Assembly: GCA_949299115.1 (NCBI GenBank)
Contig: CASFZH010000002.1
Location: 1-64,000 of the forward strand
DNA: 64,000 nt
DNA from: an uncultured Helicobacter sp.
GTDB lineage: Bacteria > Campylobacterota > Campylobacteria > Campylobacterales > Helicobacteraceae
Direction of reading: 5' to 3'
The notes beneath the pieces are model-generated. The model saw only the letters and a list, made by a program, of their open reading frames with translations. It searched no databases and was not told where the DNA came from. Position numbers and translations under genes: made by a program. Below are positions 57,421-64,000 of this stretch, in pieces (positions within the stretch are counted from its first letter, which is position 1; each line of letters starts with the position of its first letter).

Positions 57421-58497
57421 ATGCAGAATTTTATTGAAATTTATAGAAATCCTATTTTTGGGATTCTTGTTTTACTTGTTATTATTATAACTATTGTGAT
57501 TGCAGATTCCATTCGAGCAAAGCAAATGCGAAAAAAGAAACAAGATTCTCTTAATAATCTTAGTAAAAATTTTGAAAACACAACATTGAATCAAAATATT
57601 GGAGAAATTATTGCAAATATTAAAAATGCTACCCCAACCCTTATGCTGATTGCAGAGACATACTCAAAAATAGGTGATTATGAACAAGCTATAGCCATTT
57701 ATAAAACGTTAAATGAATATCAAAATAATACCATTGAAAAAATCAATATTCTTGAATCATTGGGTGAAAGTTATTATAAAGCAGGATTTCTTGAAAGAAG
57801 CAAAACAATCTTTACAGAAATCCTGCGTAGCTATCCGCATAGTTTCAAAATTCTTGAGTATTATATGAGAACTTGCGAGAATTTACGTCAATATGATGAG
57901 GCGTTAGAATCCCTTGAATGTATAGATGAACTATGTAGTAGTGATTTGCAAATATCATTTTATAATCGAAATAAAATCAATCGTAGTAGAAATTATCTCA
58001 AAGTTATGCAAATAAGCAATAATCATAAAATGCCGTTACTTGAACAACAAGAAAAATTATTAGAAATATACGAAAAAGATTCAAGCTTACAAGGATTAAT
58101 TTTGCGACATTTTAAACTGTGTAATACAGGTTTATTTTGGAAAAAAATCCTAGAAATCAAAGATATTTATCCCTATATTGATATTTTATGGTATTTTCAA
58201 AAGCATGAGATTCCCTTTGATTACATTGATTATCACTCACAAATACTTGATGTATATCGCGCAAGAGGTTTTGTGGCAGATTACCGTCCCATACAACATT
58301 TTGCACTTGAGGCATTACAGCTTTTGCATTTACATTCCGATATGCAAGGTGATTTAGAGTTTACCTATCATTGTTATGCTTGCAAAGGACAAAGCCCGTT
58401 TTATTCTTATCGTTGTGCGAGTTGTGCCGAAATTGGTGTGATTGAGCTTGTTGTAAAACCAGTGCAATCACATAAATACGAAGTTTCATTCTTATAG
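57421..58497 (+). CDS. LapB (YciM)-like TPR protein with a rubredoxin-like metal site
   Basis: The 358-residue protein has an N-terminal TM anchor (IFGILVLLVIIITIVIADSI), several TPR-like helical pairs (LIAETYSKIGDYEQAIAIYK, ESLGESYYKAGFLERSKTIF) and a C-terminal YHCYACKGQSPFYSYRCASC, two CxxC pairs in a rubredoxin-like fold. That order of parts is the layout of LapB, which controls LPS synthesis by steering LpxC turnover in enteric bacteria. It follows the SurA-like gene and precedes an outer-membrane protein gene, so the three form an envelope-related group. Confidence 0.72.
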   Translation: MQNFIEIYRNPIFGILVLLVIIITIVIADSIRAKQMRKKKQDSLNNLSKNFENTTLNQNIGEIIANIKNATPTLMLIAETYSKIGDYEQAIAIYKTLNEYQNNTIEKINILESLGESYYKAGFLERSKTIFTEILRSYPHSFKILEYYMRTCENLRQYDEALESLECIDELCSSDLQISFYNRNKINRSRNYLKVMQISNNHKMPLLEQQEKLLEIYEKDSSLQGLILRHFKLCNTGLFWKKILEIKDIYPYIDILWYFQKHEIPFDYIDYHSQILDVYRARGFVADYRPIQHFALEALQLLHLHSDMQGDLEFTYHCYACKGQSPFYSYRCASCAEIGVIELVVKPVQSHKYEVSFL

Positions 58498-58522
58498 TTT
58501 TTGATTCAAGAGCGGGATTTTA

Positions 58523-58531
58523 TGATACAAT
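58523..58531 (+). promoter_or_regulatory. Extended -10 promoter of the outer-membrane protein gene
   Basis: TGATACAAT lies 52 bases before the ATG at 58583, and GGGGAG follows as ribosome binding site. It is the same box as at 18977 and 20748. Confidence 0.5.
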
Positions 58532-58582
58532 ACTGCTCATATTATGTATAGTATGCTATATTGCTATTAGGGGAGTACAATT

Positions 58583-59890
58583 ATGAAGTCCATTATGTTT
58601 TTGTTTTGTATTTTCTCATTATTGTGTGGGAAAATGCTAATAGCAGAAGAAAGAAGTGATTTCGAAAAATCCTTATCTATTGAAAATGTAGATGGGGTAT
58701 TTTTAACGGGTGGAGTAGAGATTTTTAATAAAACAAGTTTTCATACCAAGCAAATTTTACCAAGCAATAGCTATGGTTATGTTTTAGGCGATTTAAATGT
58801 AGGATATAAATATAAATTTTTTGAGGTTATGTTAGGAGGAGTAGCGGCGGGGCTAACCTATGATTCTACAAGGGGGTTGGCTTACAATTATGTTGGATAT
58901 TATCCGGGCTGGAATCTTAATCAAGAACCAACACGTGATAATACTAGTAATATTTTTATACATAATGCGTTTATCAAATTTGACAACGATATGATAAATG
59001 TAAAATTGGGGAGATTTCAACAAGAAGATGATGATTGGTTTGATAGTTATGCTGAAGGGGCAAATATTGTTTTTAAGTTTGCTAAGTATTGGCATATTAA
59101 ATTATTTGGTTCTACAACAGTAGCACTTGTGGGGAATGGATGGCTTACTGATTTTAGTACAGTATATTCAACATATGGAATTGTTAATGCAGAGGCAGGA
59201 TTCAAAAATGATACTGCTAAGTTCGATATTTATGTGTATTACGGTTATAGAGAATATGTGGCTCCGGGCTTTAATTTGAATTTAAATTTTGGCACTAAAG
59301 ATTTTATTGCTTATAATACAAAGATAACAGCTATTTTTCCCATTCATCCAGCAAGCATTGTAGATATAGGAAATTACTATTTTAATGGATTCAAAGACCC
59401 TACAGGATTTACATCAAGCATTTTGGTGCGTCAAGATATTGATTTCTTTGATACATACAAAGTGGCATTAGCCATATATAAAAATATTGGCAATGCCAAT
59501 GCACGTATAGGGCTTTTTGGGAATCCAATTGGTATCGATATATGGGATAATAGTGTCTATACAACAGGTGCATCTTTAAATGCGTCCGTTGCTCCAGATG
59601 CCTTAAGTGTCTTGCTTTTTACAGAAGCTAGATGGGATAATTTAGCAAAATGGGTTAAGAGTTTGTCTGTTGGTATTGATGGTCGTTATACAACTGCTCC
59701 TAGTGCTGATGAATATTCCTTAAAATTGCTTGTAGATTGGGGTATCACTGATACTATAAAATTAGGTGTTATTATTAATTATTATACGCATTTTATGTAT
59801 AGTAGTGCATGGGATAATGAAGGGGTGGTAAGTGGGAATCATATTTTAGATAGAAGCTATTTAATGACGAATATTGCCTATAATTTTTAA
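58583..59890 (+). CDS. Outer-membrane beta-barrel protein (Helicobacter OMP family)
   Basis: The 435-residue precursor has a signal peptide (IMFLFCIFSLLCGKMLIAEE) and alternating amphipathic strands rich in Tyr, Gly and Asn. It ends in LMTNIAYNF, the terminal phenylalanine expected for BAM-dependent barrels. Size and pattern resemble the Hof-type outer-membrane proteins of Helicobacter, which may be porins or adhesins. I cannot assign a member. It lies downstream of the SurA-like and LapB-like genes but has its own promoter. Confidence 0.78.
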   Translation: MKSIMFLFCIFSLLCGKMLIAEERSDFEKSLSIENVDGVFLTGGVEIFNKTSFHTKQILPSNSYGYVLGDLNVGYKYKFFEVMLGGVAAGLTYDSTRGLAYNYVGYYPGWNLNQEPTRDNTSNIFIHNAFIKFDNDMINVKLGRFQQEDDDWFDSYAEGANIVFKFAKYWHIKLFGSTTVALVGNGWLTDFSTVYSTYGIVNAEAGFKNDTAKFDIYVYYGYREYVAPGFNLNLNFGTKDFIAYNTKITAIFPIHPASIVDIGNYYFNGFKDPTGFTSSILVRQDIDFFDTYKVALAIYKNIGNANARIGLFGNPIGIDIWDNSVYTTGASLNASVAPDALSVLLFTEARWDNLAKWVKSLSVGIDGRYTTAPSADEYSLKLLVDWGITDTIKLGVIINYYTHFMYSSAWDNEGVVSGNHILDRSYLMTNIAYNF

Positions 59891-60390
59891 TTTATGAAAG
59901 TAAATCATTGTTAATTGACTCCAAACAAAAAAAAAAAAAACACTTATTATTGTAGATAATAAATTATGCTTTAACTAAGAAATTATTTAGAAGTCATTGC
60001 CTATTCATTACAATATTCTATGTAAACGTACGCAACATGCTAGCTTTCATAAAATAAAAATACATATTGTCAACAAAGAAGATTAACCATATATTTTGTA
60101 TAAAATACTGACTGAATCTTAGTTTGAATCATTAAGACCACATTCATACCAAATTGTGCAATCGTCATATATATAATATTGGATTAATAACAAAAACATG
60201 ATTTTTATATTGTCTCTAAATCAAATTATCAAGTTTCCAGTTTATCCGTTTTCTAATTCACTTTAATATTTGGAATCTCTCTTGAAGTATTATTATCAGA
60301 TAGCATGAAGCAACATTTGAAGCATAAAAATATAATTAAGGTAAAATATGATTTTTTCATTAAAATAATGTATGCAAAATGGAAACAATA
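59891..60390. other. Intergenic region with an A14 tract
   Basis: These 500 AT-rich bases between convergent genes contain fourteen A at 59927-59940, which could be the T-run of a terminator for the minus strand or a slippage site without an obvious target. Short peptides in the reverse strand near 60230-60320 suggest nothing I can name. Confidence 0.4.
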
Positions 60391-61446
60391 TTACACAATT
60401 ATTCGTGTTATAAAGGGTGACAGACGTGTTAAGACTTCATACGGCACAGTATCAAACACCTCTGCCACATAACCAGCATCTTCCATTACACAAATTTCAT
60501 CTGTATCGCCATAACATGAAAAACAATCCATTGAGGTACGAGGTAAAATTTCTTCTCCATTTGGTAACAATAACTTTTTGTTGCCATTCAGACGATACAA
60601 TCCATCACCATAGCCTATGTCATAAGTGCTTACTACACGCTTATTTGTCATAATGGTTACACCACCATAGCCTATTCTTTCTCCAATATCAAGGAGTTTT
60701 GTGGAAATCCTATTAGCGTAAAGTTTTAAAATTGGTTTTAGTTTCTTTGCTGCTTCTATAGTAATCTCATTGGTTAAATATCCATATAACGCAATGCCAA
60801 TACGCACCAAATCGTCATCGCATTGCTGTGTTCGTAGTGTGCATGAGGAATTGAGACTATGGAATCTTGGTAGAGCAAAGCCCAATTCTTTAGAAAGTTT
60901 TTTAACTTGCTCTTTGACCTCTTGGAATTTATCAAATTCTTTGTGGAATTCATCTCCTATCTCATCTCCATAACCATTGTGCGATAAGATTCCGATTAGT
61001 CGCATATCATTTTTTAAAATGACTTCAATATGCTTACGTAAATCTTTCATTTCGATACCATTGCGATTCATACCAACATTAACTTTTAACTCAACACCTA
61101 ATCCACGCATATCCCCAAGTGCTTTTTCAATCTTAGCAAAATCATCAAAACCATGAATAGTAGAATAAATGTTGTTTGATTTTTCTGGAGCTATCCCATA
61201 AAAAAATGTTACAGAATCAAACTTGTGGGCGACTTTTAATGCTTCATTATAATTTTTTACAAATACCGACTTAATACCATTTTTCATAGCCAAATCACTC
61301 ATAATCTCTAATCCATGCCCATATGCATTGTCTTTTAGAACTGCTGCAACTTCTATATTTTTCTGTGGATTGATAGTTTTTAGATGTTGTCGGAATATAT
61401 CAAGATTGTGTTTAAAAAAATTGTGATTTATAGTAATGTAAGCCAT
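60391..61446 (-). CDS. alr: Alanine racemase
   Basis: Alr makes D-alanine for peptidoglycan. The 351-residue PLP enzyme has K38 in AAVLKDNAYGHGLEI, the catalytic tyrosine in GERIGYGGVTIMT, VNVGMNRNGIE, and the substrate segment PRTSMDCFSCYGD. Length is normal. It is divergent from nifS, with an inverted repeat in the shared upstream region. Confidence 0.93.
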   Translation of the reverse strand: MAYITINHNFFKHNLDIFRQHLKTINPQKNIEVAAVLKDNAYGHGLEIMSDLAMKNGIKSVFVKNYNEALKVAHKFDSVTFFYGIAPEKSNNIYSTIHGFDDFAKIEKALGDMRGLGVELKVNVGMNRNGIEMKDLRKHIEVILKNDMRLIGILSHNGYGDEIGDEFHKEFDKFQEVKEQVKKLSKELGFALPRFHSLNSSCTLRTQQCDDDLVRIGIALYGYLTNEITIEAAKKLKPILKLYANRISTKLLDIGERIGYGGVTIMTNKRVVSTYDIGYGDGLYRLNGNKKLLLPNGEEILPRTSMDCFSCYGDTDEICVMEDAGYVAEVFDTVPYEVLTRLSPFITRIIV

Positions 61447-61564
61447 AGGTTTCCTTTATTGAATATCAAATAAAAATTATACTCAATTTAGATATCTTTA
61501 AAGAAAGATAAATGTTGGAAAAATATATAATATATAAAAAATTTGTTCTCATTAACTTGTTATT

Positions 61565-61595
61565 TTTAAATGTGTAAAATAATTACACATTTAAA
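61565..61595. promoter_or_regulatory. 13-bp inverted repeat in the alr-nifS divergent region, possible operator
   Basis: TTTAAATGTGTAA and TTACACATTTAAA are exact reverse complements separated by AATAA. The site is about 53 bases upstream of the nifS -10 box. The AT-rich dyad resembles binding sites of Fur or NikR-type regulators in general form but does not match either consensus well. Confidence 0.45.
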
Positions 61596-61644
61596 TTTTC
61601 TTTCTTAAGAATTTGCCATTTTGCCATAAAAACAACAATTTTTT

Positions 61645-61653
61645 TGGTATATT
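61645..61653 (+). promoter_or_regulatory. Extended -10 promoter of nifS
   Basis: TGGTATATT lies 40 bases before the ATG at 61693, in T-rich DNA, and TAGGAG follows as ribosome binding site. Confidence 0.5.
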
Positions 61654-61686
61654 TTTTTTAAAGTTTTTAAAATAAATAGGAGATAA

Positions 61687-62868
<1,182 letters not shown>

Positions 62869-63045
62869 GGATACCCCGCAAAGTTCTCTAGCTAAAGATT
62901 CTATAAGCTTGTGGGCTTTGCGTAGGATTCTATAATCTCATGCAAATGCTTCTTTGAGGTAGAATCTTACCTTTGTCCAAAGTTATAGAATCTAAAGCAT
63001 AAATGGGGGATTGATACAATGAAGCACTATATAAGCAGAGGTGAA

Positions 63046-63095
63046 TTAGCATAATCTTAAGCGGGAGCGTAAAATCCTGCTTAATACTGTGCTAA
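63046..63095 (+). other. Structured intercistronic RNA element between nifS and nifU
   Basis: An outer stem (TTAGCA, 63046-63051, with TGCTAA, 63090-63095) encloses an inner 10-bp stem (TTAAGCGGGA, 63057-63066, with TCCTGCTTAA, 63075-63084, one G-U pair). The loop is GCGTAAAA. No T-run follows. It lies 54 bases before the nifU start. Confidence 0.55.
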
Positions 63096-63149
63096 TCATT
63101 AGTAATAATGGATAGACAAGTTTATGATAAACAAAGATAAGGAATGATA

Positions 63150-64000
63150 ATGGCAAAGAATGATTTACTTGGTGGTGCACTTTGGGACGCATATAGCAAA
63201 AAAGTCAGTGAGAGAATGGATAATCCTACACACCTAGGTGTTTTGACACAAAAAGATGCAGATGCAAGAGGTGCGAAACTCATCGTAGCAGACTATGGTG
63301 CAGAATCTTGTGGCGATGCAGTGCGGCTGTATTGGCTGGTAGATTCTAATGATGTGATTATTGATGCGAAGTTTAAGAGTTTTGGTTGTGGGACAGCGAT
63401 TGCAAGCTCGGATATGATGGTGGAGCTTTGCCTTGGCAAAAAGGTGCAAGATGCAGTAAAGATCACTAATCTTGATGTAGAGCGGGCATTGCGTGATGAT
63501 CCCGATACGCCCGCAGTCCCGGGGCAAAAAATGCATTGCTCGGTAATGGCGTATGATGTGATAAAAAAGGCAGCGGGTATGTATCTAGGCAAGAGTGAAG
63601 AGGACTTTGAAGATGAAATTATCGTGTGTGAATGCGCACGCGTGAGCCTCTCAACGATTAAAGAGGTGATTAAACTCAATGACCTAAAAAGCGTGGAGGA
63701 AATTACCAACTACACCAAGGCTGGGGCGTTTTGCAAAAGCTGTATCAAACCCGGTGGGCATGAGAAAAGAGAATATTATCTCGTGGATATTTTGGCTGAT
63801 GTGCGTGCTGAAATGGAAAGAGAGGCATTGAAAGAAAATGTCGCAAAAAGTGCAAGTGGTACGTTAGCGTTTAAAGATATGACCATGGTGCAAAAAGTTA
63901 AGGCGGTAGATTCTGTGATTGATACTCAAGTGCGTCCGATGCTTATGATGGATGGGGGGAATATGGAGATTTTGGATATTAAAGATTCTAGTGATGGGCA
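63150..64000 (+). CDS. nifU: Fe-S cluster scaffold protein NifU (cut by the window end)
   Basis: The ATG at 63150 with AAGGA upstream opens 283 codons with no stop before the edge. It starts MAKNDLLGGALWDAYSKKV. The IscU-like domain has FGCGTAIASSDMMVELC and PGQKMHCSVMA with the scaffold cysteines. A central [2Fe-2S] domain has VCECARVS and FCKSCIKPGG. The C-terminal NifU domain begins with VDTQVRPMLMMDGGN-like sequence near the edge. NifS builds clusters on this scaffold. It is separated from nifS by 281 bases with a structured element. Confidence 0.92.
   Translation, partial: MAKNDLLGGALWDAYSKKVSERMDNPTHLGVLTQKDADARGAKLIVADYGAESCGDAVRLYWLVDSNDVIIDAKFKSFGCGTAIASSDMMVELCLGKKVQDAVKITNLDVERALRDDPDTPAVPGQKMHCSVMAYDVIKKAAGMYLGKSEEDFEDEIIVCECARVSLSTIKEVIKLNDLKSVEEITNYTKAGAFCKSCIKPGGHEKREYYLVDILADVRAEMEREALKENVAKSASGTLAFKDMTMVQKVKAVDSVIDTQVRPMLMMDGGNMEILDIKDSSDG

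Noticed and set aside
59927-59940. A14 tract as a contingency locus
   Set aside because: It lies between two gene ends, with no promoter or reading frame that slippage could switch.

Overview
The window looks like chromosomal DNA of an enterohepatic-type Helicobacter or a close epsilonproteobacterial relative. It is AT-rich and carries FlgR without a DNA-binding domain, a CheZ of the Helicobacter type, a divergent flhA/rpsO pair, the argS-tatA-gmk-(acidic protein)-nucT block, NIF-type nifS/nifU, and homopolymer tracts typical of contingency genes. The species cannot be fixed from the sequence alone. I see no tRNA, rRNA, insertion sequence, prophage or CRISPR array.

Layout. 1-9.4 kb: the edge of a GT8 glycosyltransferase gene, murG, a LysR-like remnant, an orphan RND efflux pump, and a TRAP transporter operon (dctP, dctQ, dctM) with a tautomerase gene inside it. 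9.8-14.4 kb: two radical SAM genes flanking flgR and an exported protein; both radical SAM genes have T13 tracts just upstream. 14.6-20.3 kb: apt, rpiB, a site-2-protease homologue that has lost its HExxH histidines, lepB, engB, ilvA. 20.8-26.1 kb: a surface-glycan cassette with a GtrB-like glycosyltransferase switched OFF by a G14 tract, followed by two large paralogous membrane proteins. 26.2-35 kb: thiE, rpe, a DMT transporter, argS, tatA, gmk, a long acidic protein split by a 31-bp tandem duplication, and nucT. 35.6-39.1 kb: a GC-richer, tightly coupled operon of two luciferase-like flavin monooxygenases around an ATP-grasp ligase. 39.7-48.7 kb: rpmB, def, two uncharacterised genes, uvrB, gltD, flhA, rpsO. 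48.8-58.5 kb: an Hcp/Sel1 protein, eno, a MetF-like protein, cheZ, a YbdD-like protein, the two halves of class I fumarase with hemerythrin genes between them, a SurA-like chaperone and a LapB-like protein. 58.5-64 kb: an outer-membrane protein, alr, nifS and the start of nifU.

Themes. (1) Contingency switching: the G14 tract in the glycosyltransferase, a T13 tract that forms a promoter spacer before one radical SAM gene, T13 tracts before the second radical SAM gene and between fumA and the SurA-like gene, and the 31-bp duplication in the acidic protein. (2) Oxygen and iron-sulfur chemistry: the oxygen-labile fumarase subunits are separated by two bacteriohemerythrin/zinc-ribbon genes and a decayed third copy, and nifS/nifU carry a palindrome upstream and a structured spacer between them. 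(3) Accessory metabolism in GC-richer islands: TRAP plus tautomerase, and the monooxygenase plus ATP-grasp operon.

Start codons were moved from the longest open frame wherever a ribosome binding site clearly favoured an internal start. Coordinates of promoters and hairpins come from reading the sequence by eye.
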